Source: JAPLYB01 sp964500015 (GTDB lineage Archaea > Nanobdellota > Nanobdellia > Pacearchaeales > UBA284). From it: 17,843 nt of DNA. Where the stretch lies: assembly GCA_964500015.1 (NCBI GenBank), contig CAZCMN010000019.1:1-17843 (forward strand), read 5' to 3'. A model generated the notes under the pieces. It made no database searches and had not been told where the DNA came from. It worked only from the letters and a program-made list of their open reading frames with translations. The translations under genes were made by a program, and so were the position numbers. Positions within the stretch are counted from its first letter, which is position 1. Every line of letters starts with the position of its first letter. Positions 7,581 to 15,227 of this stretch are shown here, one piece after another.

Positions 7581-7904
7581 TTACTTGCCTGCTGCAACTA
7601 GTCCAAGGATTCCGCCGATAATTGTCAAGATGTTGAATCCGCTGAGAATTCCAAAAATCAAAGCTAAAATTCCGCCTGTTTTGACTTTCTCTGGACTTTT
7701 CATCATTACTGCAGCCATTATTGAAAGTGCACCAAAGACCAAGTATAGGATTCCACCAACAATTCCTAGTCCTCCAAGCCATCCTAATCCCATTGAGGCA
7801 TAAAGTGTAGATAATGCTCCTGCTCCGATAAGCCACCACAAACCGCCTAGGACAGTTAAGATTCCCCCAATTAAAGCTAGTATAAATCCTGCTTTTGATT
7901 CCAT
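7581..7904 (-). CDS. Small four-pass Gly/Ile-rich membrane protein (DUF4064-like)
   Basis: The 107-aa product consists of four hydrophobic helices (about 6-26, 34-54, 55-68 and 78-104) rich in Gly, Leu and Ile. Helices 1 and 4 carry the same GGIL(T/G) pattern, and there is a single short basic loop (KSPEKVK). This resembles small DUF4064/DUF308-type integral membrane proteins; function is unknown. A full AGGAGGT at 7911-7917, 6 nt before the ATG, fixes the start. It lies 36 nt behind the LamG protein gene and is probably the last gene of that operon, as the hairpin terminator follows. Confidence 0.8.
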   Translation of the reverse strand: MESKAGFILALIGGILTVLGGLWWLIGAGALSTLYASMGLGWLGGLGIVGGILYLVFGALSIMAAVMMKSPEKVKTGGILALIFGILSGFNILTIIGGILGLVAAGK

Positions 7905-7940
7905 TTTTTAACCTCCTGTAAAAATTTATTTAACATGATT

Positions 7941-9485
7941 TTAGTAAGCTAAAGCATCATCAACCTTATCTTTTGACCATCCAACCCCAATTAATTTTTT
8001 TCTAATTTCTGAATCTTTAGCTCCTTTTGCTCTCGAAGAAACAACATAATCTAAGAGTTTCTGATCTGGTTTTTGCTTAACTTCAATTGATTTTGTTTTT
8101 TTGCTCTTAGCAGGTGTTTCTTTTAAATCAGCTGGTTGTGAAGACTGAACAACTTGTTTTGATTCAACAGCAACTTGTCCTTCTTTTGAAACTCTTGATT
8201 TTTTTCCAATAACAAAATAAAGAATTATTCCTAATAAACTTAAAACTGTAATCAAAACAATCCATAATGCCTTCCATTTGCCATCATTTCCAGCCTTAAT
8301 AATATTAATCAAACAAATAATCCAAAGAACAAGTATTACAATATTTACTAAAAAACAAATAATAATAATTATCAAAGTGATTACAATGCTTCCACCTAAA
8401 AAACTAAACATATCTACAATACCATTATCTCCAGTTAAACCAGAAGTGCTTGAACTTGATGTAGAACTAGAACTGCTGCTTGTTGATAATGATTTACATC
8501 TTGCTTTTCCATTTACAACTTCACACCCATAATCACATCCAGAATAAACTTCCCATATTCCATCATAACTACATTGCTCAACATTTCCATTAGAGCATCT
8601 TTTTTCATATGAATTGCAGAGTACGCATGCAGGAATTCCAGTAATTGCAGAACAATTTACATCACATGTTTGTTGAACTTTCCATGAATTATCTATACAA
8701 AATTCTATTTTTTTACCACCACATCTCTTTTCACCTTCTAGACAATCCACATTGATAATATTATTTTTATTAGCATCGTATTTTTGGCTTACCTCACTTT
8801 CAGATAAAGCTCTTCCATAAATTTTAACCTCATCAATAACTCCCTTAAAATAATTAGGTTGTTCCCCCCAACCTCCGCCATTTACGCAATTATGCCTGTC
8901 ATTTCCAATACACATGGCCCCAGGGTGATTTTGAATTGTTCTTGTCTCACTTGCTTCACTAACTTTAACACCATCAACAAAAAGTTTCATAGAAGATTTA
9001 TCATAAGTTGCAACAATATGATGAAATTGTCCATCTAAAACATCTTTTGGAGATCTTACAACAGTTTTCCATCCACTCCAAGCAGGAACATCATCCCCAA
9101 CACTAAAAGCAAGAACAGCTCCATCAAAAAATAAGTCATAACACCTTGAACCATGATTTGCATATTTACTAAGTATTCCAGCACTTCTCAAATTTTTATC
9201 AGGCAAAATCCATAATTCTAAAGAAAAAGGATTTCCATTACAAGATTCATCAAAACTAGATGTAAAATAACTTGATTTTCCATTAAAACCAAGAGCACTT
9301 CCACCTATTCCTCCCTTAACCCAAATAGGTTGTGTTATTGTTCCTGTGGGACTATTAACAATAAATCCATTGCCCTCATTAAAATTCCAATAAGCTAACA
9401 AGCTTTGCTCTTCTGCAATTGCAAAACTTGTAAGAACTAATACAAAAAAAATTACAAAACCAAGTAATACTAATTCCTTTTTCAT
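7941..9485 (-). CDS. LamG-domain surface protein with membrane anchor and cytoplasmic tail
   Basis: The 514-aa product has a signal peptide (1-24), a LamG/concanavalin-like jelly roll (about 30-236, with AYWNFNEGNG, HHIVATYD and IDEVKIYGRALS, all typical), two tandem Cys modules of the form KRC-G-x-EFC-W-C-C (about 248-330), a Ser/Thr linker (333-348), then hydrophobic helices (about 364-396 and 405-427) that look like a PLDc_N-type pair, a charged linker and a C-terminal helical tail (RAKGAKDSEIRKKLIGVGW) resembling small UBA-like tails common in these archaea. LamG domains bind glycans or proteins at the surface. The start at 9485 is chosen over an in-frame ATG at 9545 because a signal peptide begins there, GAGG lies just upstream, and the longer form would overlap the preceding gene. 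Confidence 0.85.
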   Translation of the reverse strand: MKKELVLLGFVIFFVLVLTSFAIAEEQSLLAYWNFNEGNGFIVNSPTGTITQPIWVKGGIGGSALGFNGKSSYFTSSFDESCNGNPFSLELWILPDKNLRSAGILSKYANHGSRCYDLFFDGAVLAFSVGDDVPAWSGWKTVVRSPKDVLDGQFHHIVATYDKSSMKLFVDGVKVSEASETRTIQNHPGAMCIGNDRHNCVNGGGWGEQPNYFKGVIDEVKIYGRALSESEVSQKYDANKNNIINVDCLEGEKRCGGKKIEFCIDNSWKVQQTCDVNCSAITGIPACVLCNSYEKRCSNGNVEQCSYDGIWEVYSGCDYGCEVVNGKARCKSLSTSSSSSSTSSSSTSGLTGDNGIVDMFSFLGGSIVITLIIIIICFLVNIVILVLWIICLINIIKAGNDGKWKALWIVLITVLSLLGIILYFVIGKKSRVSKEGQVAVESKQVVQSSQPADLKETPAKSKKTKSIEVKQKPDQKLLDYVVSSRAKGAKDSEIRKKLIGVGWSKDKVDDALAY

Positions 9486-9513
9486 TTTTCCTCTTTTCTT
9501 AAAGTCTTTATCT

Positions 9514-9951
9514 TTACATCCTTGATGAAGCTGGAACAAATCCATAAATCACTGGAACCTTGAATGTTTTTCCCTGGTAAGCTTTTACAGCATATATAAT
9601 GCTCACAATGAAAAATCCAAGTCCTACAAACCACCCAATTACTGAAAATAGCCATCCAATAAAGGGGGCACGTGTAAAAGCAGATAAAACTACAACTACA
9701 ACCCACCAAGCAATTCCAAAGAACAATCCTTGATATCCATGAAACTTTCCAAACTTATTCTCAGGCTTAGCAATCAAAATCAAAACAAGTGCAATTACCC
9801 AGATAGGATAACCCAGAGCAGATAAGATCTTTTCAGTATCTGGACTTAAAGGTTCATCTTTAACAGTTTCATTAGTTGTTGTTTGCACAGTAGTTTTTTT
9901 AGCAACACCGTCAACTTTTCCAGATTTAGACTTTTTCTTTTTAACTACCAT
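9514..9951 (-). CDS. DUF4870/Tic20-like small membrane protein
   Basis: The product (145 aa from the chosen start) has a Lys/Ser/Thr-rich cytoplasmic N-terminus (1-38) and then the DUF4870 pattern: KILSALGYPIW, helix, KPENKFGKFHGYQGLFFGIAWW, helix, and a last helix with IIYAVKAYQGKTFKVPVIYGF. DUF4870 proteins are small three-helix membrane proteins of unknown role. An in-frame ATG exists at 10026, but a TATA box (TTTATAAA, minus strand 9988-9981) lies between the two, so only the start at 9951 can be translated from that promoter. It is the first gene of the operon with the LamG protein (28 nt gap) and is transcribed away from the FKBP gene. Confidence 0.85.
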   Translation of the reverse strand: MVVKKKKSKSGKVDGVAKKTTVQTTTNETVKDEPLSPDTEKILSALGYPIWVIALVLILIAKPENKFGKFHGYQGLFFGIAWWVVVVVLSAFTRAPFIGWLFSVIGWFVGLGFFIVSIIYAVKAYQGKTFKVPVIYGFVPASSRM

Positions 9952-9980
9952 CTTTTTTTCAATATTATAAGAAAAATAGT

Positions 9981-10042
9981 CTTTATAAATATTATCCAAA
10001 TCTCCAAAATAATATAGACTTCTCATCCAAAAACTTTATAAA
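9981..10042. promoter_or_regulatory. Divergent promoters of the DUF4870-like and FKBP-DsbA genes
   Basis: On the minus strand TTTATAAA at 9988-9981 is 37 nt before the ATG at 9951. On the + strand TTTATAAA at 10035-10042 is 29 nt before the ATG at 10064, so the second transcript should be leaderless. The two boxes are identical in core and about 50 bp apart. Confidence 0.7.
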
Positions 10043-10063
10043 TACCCTTTTCATAAACAAAAA

Positions 10064-11644
10064 ATGGAAGAAGAAAAAAAGGTTGGGGAAGTTCAATCAA
10101 CGCAAACTCAGACTGTTGAGATTAAAAATGATGCCGTAGAGATAAAACCACAAAATTCTCCAAGTTCTCCAGAAACCAAACCCCAAGTAACTATAACATC
10201 CTTACCCAAGAAAAAAAATAATAAAACTTTGATATTTATCATAATCGCTGTAATTCTAGTTATTGCCATAACCTTAATATTATTCCTCCCAAAATCAGGT
10301 CCCGGCACAACAATTGAAAGATATAATATTAGTTATTCAATTTATTCTCAAAATGTTTTAGCTGATTATGGAAATTCTTTATTTACAAAAGGAAGTGTTG
10401 CAAGAACAATTGGATTAGCTTCAGATAAATTAGATGAAGAAATTTCTTCAATGACTCCAGGAGAAGAAAAGAATATTACCCTAGAGCCAAAAGATGCTTA
10501 CGGGGATTATGATCCTGAATTAAACTTCACATATCCTAAAATTGAAAAACAAGACAGAACAAATGAGATGAACAAAACAACTTGGGTTGCAATAACTGAT
10601 TTCACCCAAGCATTTGGTGAACAACCAGTATTAAATCAAGAATATAATCTTTCAGGAGCACCATGGCCATATAAAGTCCTAGAATTAAATTCAACTGATG
10701 TTAAAATAAGCCAAGAAGCCGTTTTAAATCAGGAAATTCCATTTGGAGACTTCTATTATAAAATAGTTGAAGTCACTCCTGAAAAAATTACATTAAAGAT
10801 GTTTGGAAATGACACTGTAATCTCAACTGATACTGGAGATTATATCATTAATTTCACAACAGATGAAATCATAACAACTTATGTTCCACAAATAGGATCA
10901 AGAGTTACATTAACAGGTTATCCAGAAGCACTAGTATTGGGAATGAATTCAACTAATGTTTTCTTAGATGCAAATGATCCAAATGCAGGAAAAACAATAA
11001 CTATAGAAGTAAAATTAATTGAAATTAAAAAAGAAACAATTTCTTCTTCTGGAAACGCAATAAAGCATATTGAAGGAGCTCCAACTTTACAATTTTTCAT
11101 AATGTCTCATTGTCCTTACGGAACACAAATGGCAAAAGGAGTTATTCCTGTATGGGAAAAATTCAAAAATAAAGCAAATATTGAATTAAGATTTGTCTCA
11201 TATACAATGCATGGTCCTCAAGAAGACCTAGATAATAACAGATTAATCTGCATTAGGGAAGAACAAAATGCAAAATTAATAGATTACTTAAAATGTTTTG
11301 TTTATGGTGATGGTTCTGAAGCATCAAGCCAATCTTGTTTAGCAAGCACAGGAATTGATACAGGAAAATTAGATTCTTGTTTATCCTCAAAAGTAACAGG
11401 ATATATGAAAGAAGATACAGCACTTAACACCCAATACAGAGTTCAAGGCTCTCCTACAGTCATAATTAATGGGGAAGAAGTTTCAGTTTATCCACGTGAC
11501 CCTCAAAGCGTTGCTAATGCTTTATGTGACGCCTTTACATCTAAACCTTCAGAATGTTCTTTAAGTTTTGACACAACAAACCCAAGTCCAGGTTTTGGCG
11601 GAGGAAGTGCTTCTTCAAGTGGAGATGCAGCAAGTTGTGGATAA
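10064..11644 (+). CDS. Membrane-anchored FKBP (SlyD-type) fused to DsbA-like thioredoxin domain
   Basis: The 526-aa product has a cytoplasmic N-terminal 50 residues (Gln/Thr/Pro/Lys-rich), one transmembrane helix (55-76) and an extracellular part. Residues about 85-322 are a SlyD-type peptidyl-prolyl isomerase: MTPGEEKNITLEPKDAYGDYDPEL (130-153) and, after a large insert-in-flap region, DPNAGKTITIEVKLIEI (305-321). Residues about 338-490 form a DsbA/GILT-like thioredoxin fold with FFIMSHCPYG (Cys350) and the cis-proline loop GSPTVIING (462-470). The redox site is CPYG, with one Cys only, so disulfide exchange would need another Cys (396, 411, 425, 439, 488 or 498). The gene ends in a Gly/Ser-rich tail with a last ASCG. 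It probably folds secreted Cys-rich proteins such as those encoded nearby. Leaderless promoter, 29-nt TATA spacing. Confidence 0.88.
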   Translation: MEEEKKVGEVQSTQTQTVEIKNDAVEIKPQNSPSSPETKPQVTITSLPKKKNNKTLIFIIIAVILVIAITLILFLPKSGPGTTIERYNISYSIYSQNVLADYGNSLFTKGSVARTIGLASDKLDEEISSMTPGEEKNITLEPKDAYGDYDPELNFTYPKIEKQDRTNEMNKTTWVAITDFTQAFGEQPVLNQEYNLSGAPWPYKVLELNSTDVKISQEAVLNQEIPFGDFYYKIVEVTPEKITLKMFGNDTVISTDTGDYIINFTTDEIITTYVPQIGSRVTLTGYPEALVLGMNSTNVFLDANDPNAGKTITIEVKLIEIKKETISSSGNAIKHIEGAPTLQFFIMSHCPYGTQMAKGVIPVWEKFKNKANIELRFVSYTMHGPQEDLDNNRLICIREEQNAKLIDYLKCFVYGDGSEASSQSCLASTGIDTGKLDSCLSSKVTGYMKEDTALNTQYRVQGSPTVIINGEEVSVYPRDPQSVANALCDAFTSKPSECSLSFDTTNPSPGFGGGSASSSGDAASCG

Positions 11645-11676
11645 ATTTACTTCTTTATAGTGACAAAAAAGAAAGA

Positions 11677-11684
11677 TTTAAATA
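11677..11684 (+). promoter_or_regulatory. TATA box of the 258-aa protein gene
   Basis: TTTAAATA at 11677-11684 is 29 nt before the ATG at 11706, the same spacing as in front of the genes at 10064, 12608 and 17346. No ribosome binding site is present, so the message is probably leaderless. Confidence 0.65.
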
Positions 11685-11705
11685 CCTCCTTTTTTTATTT
11701 AATAG

Positions 11706-12482
11706 ATGACAGATACAAAGTTAGAAGAGTTAGCAACAGAATTAGAGGGATTTAGAACCTTCTTTTCTAGCAAGCCAAATAAGGGTGCATATGTTCAAGA
11801 ATCTGGTGCAGATATGGGAGCAGACTTCTTACTAGCCATAAGTGCATATCAAGGAATGATATATACTGAAAGAGCCACTTCCACTGATACTGCAGAAATA
11901 GAAGGTGTTTGCAGCTATCTAAGCCAAGCAAAGAGAATATTCGAAACTCAATATCCTCCTACTTTTACAAGAGAGACAATACCCGGTGCAACAAGATATC
12001 CAACTAGAGAACTCGGTGAAGAAAGATTCCATACACTTAGGGAAATAAGCAATGGCATTCTAAGAACCGCTCTTGTCAATTTAGCAGAGAAATATAATCA
12101 AAAAAATCCTGAAAGTAAGTTCTGGATTGATTTTTCAAGATTAAATCCCCATCAAAATCGCGTTCCTGGCGGTGATGTTAGGCCAAATGAGGGTGATACA
12201 TATAATGAAATTTCTAGATTTGCTGAAGAGACAAAAGAAACACTTATTGAAAAAGGGATGGACAACAACGCCCTAACTCAATTTGTTAACTCCTTAGTCA
12301 TGGGCGACTCAATATGTAGCGGAATTGATCTAGGAGACCTTCATAGAAAAATACCATCCTGCCAAGGTAACTACGAGCATATGAAAAAATTTGGTTTGAG
12401 TAATCTTCCACACGATTCAGATGGAAGATTTGTTTTCTGGCTGCCTCTCTGGCTCAGATCCCAGCAATATTTTGCTTCTTAA
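11706..12482 (+). CDS. Soluble protein of unknown function
   Basis: The 258-aa product has no signal peptide or membrane helix. It is mostly helical in appearance, with a central segment rich in Arg/Thr/Pro (ETIPGATRYPTRELGEERF), a polar stretch with PGGDVRPNEGD, and three Cys. The C-terminus ends in FWLPLWLRSQQYFAS, an aromatic patch. I do not recognise a domain. It has its own leaderless promoter, and is followed by 125 nt and another + strand gene, so it seems to be monocistronic. Codon use is like its neighbours (AT-rich), and the frame is long and without alternatives, which makes it a real gene. Confidence 0.75.
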   Translation: MTDTKLEELATELEGFRTFFSSKPNKGAYVQESGADMGADFLLAISAYQGMIYTERATSTDTAEIEGVCSYLSQAKRIFETQYPPTFTRETIPGATRYPTRELGEERFHTLREISNGILRTALVNLAEKYNQKNPESKFWIDFSRLNPHQNRVPGGDVRPNEGDTYNEISRFAEETKETLIEKGMDNNALTQFVNSLVMGDSICSGIDLGDLHRKIPSCQGNYEHMKKFGLSNLPHDSDGRFVFWLPLWLRSQQYFAS

Positions 12483-12537
12483 TTTTTTAATTCTTTATTA
12501 AATGATAATCTTTAAAAACCATCTTTCTTTAAACGAT

Positions 12538-12598
12538 AAAAATCTTATGATTTTTGGCGTGCAGAAAAAAGGACAAGATTTATAAGTCTCTTTTTTCT
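12538..12598 (+). repeat. Double-hairpin element, copy B (contains a promoter)
   Basis: First hairpin: AAAAATC (12538-12544), loop TTAT, GATTTTT (12549-12555). Linker GGCGTGCA (12556-12563). Second stem: AGAAAAAAG (12563-12571) with CTTTTTTCT (12590-12598), whose 18-nt loop holds TTTATAA (12579-12585), the TATA box of the gene at 12608. Read on the minus strand, 31 bases (12568-12538) match copy D at 27 positions without gaps. Confidence 0.55.
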
Positions 12599-12607
12599 AG
12601 CAAAATT

Positions 12608-12820
12608 ATGGCAAAGAAAGAAACACTAGATACAAAGAAAGAACAACCAAAGCTTTCTAAAGAAGAAGAAACAGCATTTCATAAAGGTTCTATACAATCT
12701 TTAGCAGCAGAATATAATGAACTTGTAAGAATGCTGCAGAATGTACAAACAATTATGCAGGCACATATCAAAAGATTAGAAGAGCTTGGTGTTAAGATAA
12801 CCCAACAGAAGAAGGAATAA
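12608..12820 (+). CDS. Small 70-aa helical protein, function unknown
   Basis: The start at the ATG (MAKKETLD) is chosen because TTTATAA lies 29 nt before it, giving a leaderless message; an in-frame TTG at 12554 would lie upstream of the promoter. The product has a charged N-terminal third rich in Lys/Glu, then a heptad-like helix (AAEYNELVRMLQNVQTIMQ and KRLEELGVKI), similar in shape to short coiled-coil or prefoldin-like proteins. No family is recognised. It meets the SDR gene tail to tail with only 7 bases between the stop codons. Confidence 0.72.
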   Translation: MAKKETLDTKKEQPKLSKEEETAFHKGSIQSLAAEYNELVRMLQNVQTIMQAHIKRLEELGVKITQQKKE

Positions 12821-12827
12821 TTATTTT

Positions 12828-13484
12828 TTATTTTTTTCTATCAATAATTATTTCAGAGACTTGCATATTTCTTGGCAATTTTAATATTGTTAAAATTAAA
12901 TCTGCAAGATACTTAGGATTCATCAAATCCTCTTGTTTTAATGAAGATTTTGCTTTTATATGAAAATTTGATTGAAATCCACCCGGATGAAAACCCATAA
13001 CTCTAACATCTTCTTTCTTACATTCTACTTGCAGAGACTTAATAAAACCAAGAACTGCATGTTTTGCTGCAACATAAACTGAATTATTACCATAACTAAC
13101 AAAGGAACTAGTAGAACCTACAATCACAATGTCGCCCTTATTCTTTTTTATTAAAGATAATAAACTATGCGTTATCTTCATTTCTCCAGTAATATTAATA
13201 GCAAAATCTTCATCAATTTCATTTACCGGAAATTTATTATCTGGATGATTGTGTAAAATTCCGGGACAGAGTATTAGTAAATCCATATCTTGATATTTTT
13301 TTGTTATTATATCAATAGCATCATTTATCTCATCATTTTTAGTTAAATCTGTTTTTATGTTCTCGACTTTAAGTGCAGATTCACTTCTTGAAACATTAAC
13401 AACCTTAACGCCTTCTTTAATTAACCTAGAAATAATTTCTGTTCCAAGTCCACCACTTCCACCAACAACAACTGCTTTTTTCAT
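12828..13484 (-). CDS. Short-chain dehydrogenase/reductase (SDR)
   Basis: The 218-aa product is a classical SDR oxidoreductase, slightly shorter than the usual 250. It has the nucleotide-binding motif GGSGGLG (8-14), Asp46-Leu for the adenine ring, CPG (73-75) in place of NAG, Asn97, catalytic Ser124, Tyr137 and Lys141 (YVAAK), and HPGG (166-169) after the active site. Ser33-Arg34 after the second strand suggests a preference for NADP(H). The substrate cannot be told. TTTAAAAA near 13513-13506 lies 29 nt before the ATG, so the gene seems to have its own leaderless promoter. It faces the 70-aa gene, and the shared T/A-rich junction may terminate both. Confidence 0.92.
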   Translation of the reverse strand: MKKAVVVGGSGGLGTEIISRLIKEGVKVVNVSRSESALKVENIKTDLTKNDEINDAIDIITKKYQDMDLLILCPGILHNHPDNKFPVNEIDEDFAINITGEMKITHSLLSLIKKNKGDIVIVGSTSSFVSYGNNSVYVAAKHAVLGFIKSLQVECKKEDVRVMGFHPGGFQSNFHIKAKSSLKQEDLMNPKYLADLILTILKLPRNMQVSEIIIDRKK

Positions 13485-13542
13485 AATAAAGGAATATTAA
13501 CTGAATTTTTAAATTTATTTAATTTACATTGCTTCTACAGTT

Positions 13543-13953
13543 TTAGTCATCTTTTAAGGCATTGATTAAGTCTTCAGTGGAATAAACCTTGATTTTATTC
13601 TGTTTCTTTAATTCTTTATCGTTGCTCCAAATTGGGCAATTCAACTTTAAAGCGAGGGCAAAGTAACTCACATCATTTTCATCAGGAGAAATCTGTTTAG
13701 CATTTTCAGCATAAGCTGTAAGATCTTTTGTAGGTACAACTTTCACAATTTTTTCAAAAATATCTAAAACCGAATTAAATTCATCATTCGATCTTTTTGT
13801 TTTTTCTAGAATTTCTTGCCTATGTTTCTCGAGTTCATCAAAAACAAATTCTGGAGCATAAAGATCTAAACTAAAATCCATAAAAAGCTCTTTTGTTTTC
13901 CCTTCTTTGATTAAAAGAGAAAAAAGAACATTCGCGTCAACTACGAGCTTCAT
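13543..13953 (-). CDS. PIN-domain toxin (VapC-like ribonuclease)
   Basis: The 136-aa product (from ATG at 13953, MKLVVDAN) is a PIN-domain nuclease: Asp6 in VVDAN, Glu40 in the FVFDELEKH helix, Asp94 in DENDVSYFALAL, and Asp112 in WSNDKEL form the usual acidic cluster for a metal-dependent cut of RNA. The length is typical of VapC. The start is taken at 13953, 1 nt behind the antitoxin stop; a longer in-frame start at 13977 would run into the antitoxin gene. Pairing with the ribbon-helix-helix gene upstream marks a type II toxin-antitoxin unit. The RNA target (often tRNA or rRNA) is unknown. Confidence 0.9.
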   Translation of the reverse strand: MKLVVDANVLFSLLIKEGKTKELFMDFSLDLYAPEFVFDELEKHRQEILEKTKRSNDEFNSVLDIFEKIVKVVPTKDLTAYAENAKQISPDENDVSYFALALKLNCPIWSNDKELKKQNKIKVYSTEDLINALKDD

Positions 13954-13954
13954 T

Positions 13955-14176
13955 TTATTTAAGATATCTCTTTGCAAGTGCTTTGTTTACCTCTTTTCCT
14001 AATCTTATTGCATCTTCTTCTGTTAAAGTACTTTTTTCTGTAAATTTCTTTAATGTTTCTAGCATCAATAGCCTCTGCTTTATCGCTGCCCTTGCTATCT
14101 CGCTCCAATTCATCTCAGGAAATTTGTCCATTTCTATTTTAAGTTCTTCTGGCACAGATAGTGTTATACTTACCAT
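13955..14176 (-). CDS. Ribbon-helix-helix antitoxin (VapB-like)
   Basis: The 73-aa product starts MVSITLSVPEELK, the N-terminal strand and first helix of a ribbon-helix-helix DNA-binding domain (about 2-35, with MNWSEIARAAIKQRL as the second helix). The rest (40-73) is a charged helical tail expected to wrap the toxin. Such antitoxins bind their own promoter as dimers and block the PIN toxin. The start at 14176 is preferred over ATG 14236 because the longer N-terminus (MHVLNIIHVN...) is not part of the domain and lies on the TATA box and repeats of the promoter. The PIN gene follows after 1 nt. Confidence 0.87.
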   Translation of the reverse strand: MVSITLSVPEELKIEMDKFPEMNWSEIARAAIKQRLLMLETLKKFTEKSTLTEEDAIRLGKEVNKALAKRYLK

Positions 14177-14202
14177 TTTTGTTTTCCTACAATACTCATA
14201 AA

Positions 14203-14244
14203 ACGTATTTACGTGTATTATGTTTAATACGTGCAAGTATTTAA
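14203..14244 (-). promoter_or_regulatory. Promoter and candidate operator of the VapBC-like operon
   Basis: The minus strand has ATTTAAATA at 14244-14236 as TATA box. Just downstream lie ACGTATT (14203-14209) and its exact inverse AATACGT (14226-14232), separated by 16 bases, plus a related ACGTGTATT (14211-14219). Repeated half-sites between the TATA box and the gene suit repression by the ribbon-helix-helix antitoxin. Confidence 0.5.
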
Positions 14245-14259
14245 ATCTTTCTGCAAGAA

Positions 14260-15183
14260 TTACATTGCCCCAAGTGCCTTAATCCGTTTTTCTACAGAAG
14301 GATGCGTTTGAAACATCTCAGCCAACCTTTGTTTTGTTGTGTCTGAGAAAAACATTGGTGCAACAGCTCCTGGAACTTTTAATGGTTCATGGTCTTTTTC
14401 GATTTTTTTCAATGCGTTGATAAGACCAGGAGGATATCTTGTAAATTCAACTGCACCAGCATCAGCAACATACTCTCTTTTTCTAGAAATAGCTAATTGA
14501 ACTAGCTTAACAATTATAGGAGCTAAAATAGCTAAAACTAAGGCAATCACTAAAAAAATTACGTTCCCTCCTTCCCTATTGCTTGATCTTCCACCACCAA
14601 ACCATAAACTTCTTAAGAACATCTGTGAAAAAATAGAAATAGCTCCAACAACAACAGCTGTAATTGTAACAAACCTGATATCGTAATTTGCAATATGACT
14701 CATTTCATGCCCTATTACTCCCTCAAGTTCTGGTTTGTTTAACTTCTCTAAACAACCTTCTGTAACACAAATAACAGAACTCTTAGGATCTTTTCCAGTT
14801 GCAAAAGCATTTATCTGCTTTCCAGGCATTATAAACACCCTAGGCATAGGAAGTTGAGAAGCAATAGACATATTCTCAACAGCATCATACAAACTTCGAT
14901 GCATAATTTTATCAGCTGCTTTTGCTCCAACAGAAGCTAGAGCAATCTTGTCGCAAAAAGCATATGTAATCCATACATAAAATATTGAAAATAAAGTTGC
15001 AATTATCAATAATCCAAAAACAGCTAATTGAAAAGCTAATGCAATTACATAACCTAATACAATTAAAACAATAAATACAAAAATCAATAAGAAAACTGAT
15101 TTTGTCTTGTTTCTAGAAATCTGATCTCGAAAATCAATATGTTTCTCTTTTTCTTCTTGCTTTGACTTTTCTTTTTTTACCAT
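14260..15183 (-). CDS. htpX: HtpX-like M48 membrane metalloprotease
   Basis: The 307-aa product has two N-terminal transmembrane helices (about 29-51 and 53-73), the zinc motif HEMSH (159-163) with Glu160 as catalyst, two more helices (about 170-190 and 208-230), and the third zinc ligand in KREYVADAGAVEF (Glu237, Asp241). This is the full layout of HtpX, a membrane protease that degrades misfolded membrane proteins; the active site faces the cytoplasm. Length is normal. The gene lies 44 nt behind the LemA gene, a pairing conserved in many bacteria and archaea. No clear own promoter is visible, so it is probably read from the LemA promoter. Confidence 0.95.
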   Translation of the reverse strand: MVKKEKSKQEEKEKHIDFRDQISRNKTKSVFLLIFVFIVLIVLGYVIALAFQLAVFGLLIIATLFSIFYVWITYAFCDKIALASVGAKAADKIMHRSLYDAVENMSIASQLPMPRVFIMPGKQINAFATGKDPKSSVICVTEGCLEKLNKPELEGVIGHEMSHIANYDIRFVTITAVVVGAISIFSQMFLRSLWFGGGRSSNREGGNVIFLVIALVLAILAPIIVKLVQLAISRKREYVADAGAVEFTRYPPGLINALKKIEKDHEPLKVPGAVAPMFFSDTTKQRLAEMFQTHPSVEKRIKALGAM

Positions 15184-15227
15184 CTTGATAATAACACTCT
15201 TTCCTAGAGAATTAATTTTCTTAACTA

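Noticed and set aside
7549..7839. Frames of 84 aa (+) and 89 aa (-) over the small four-pass protein gene
   Set aside because: The 107-aa frame has a full AGGAGGT site and a clean helix pattern; the others are its shadows.
9486..9545. Upstream ATG adding 20 residues to the LamG protein
   Set aside because: It overlaps the preceding gene and would bury the signal peptide; GAGG supports 9485.
12554..12607. Upstream TTG start adding 18 residues to the 70-aa protein
   Set aside because: It lies before the TATA box at 12579-12585 and inside the repeat element.
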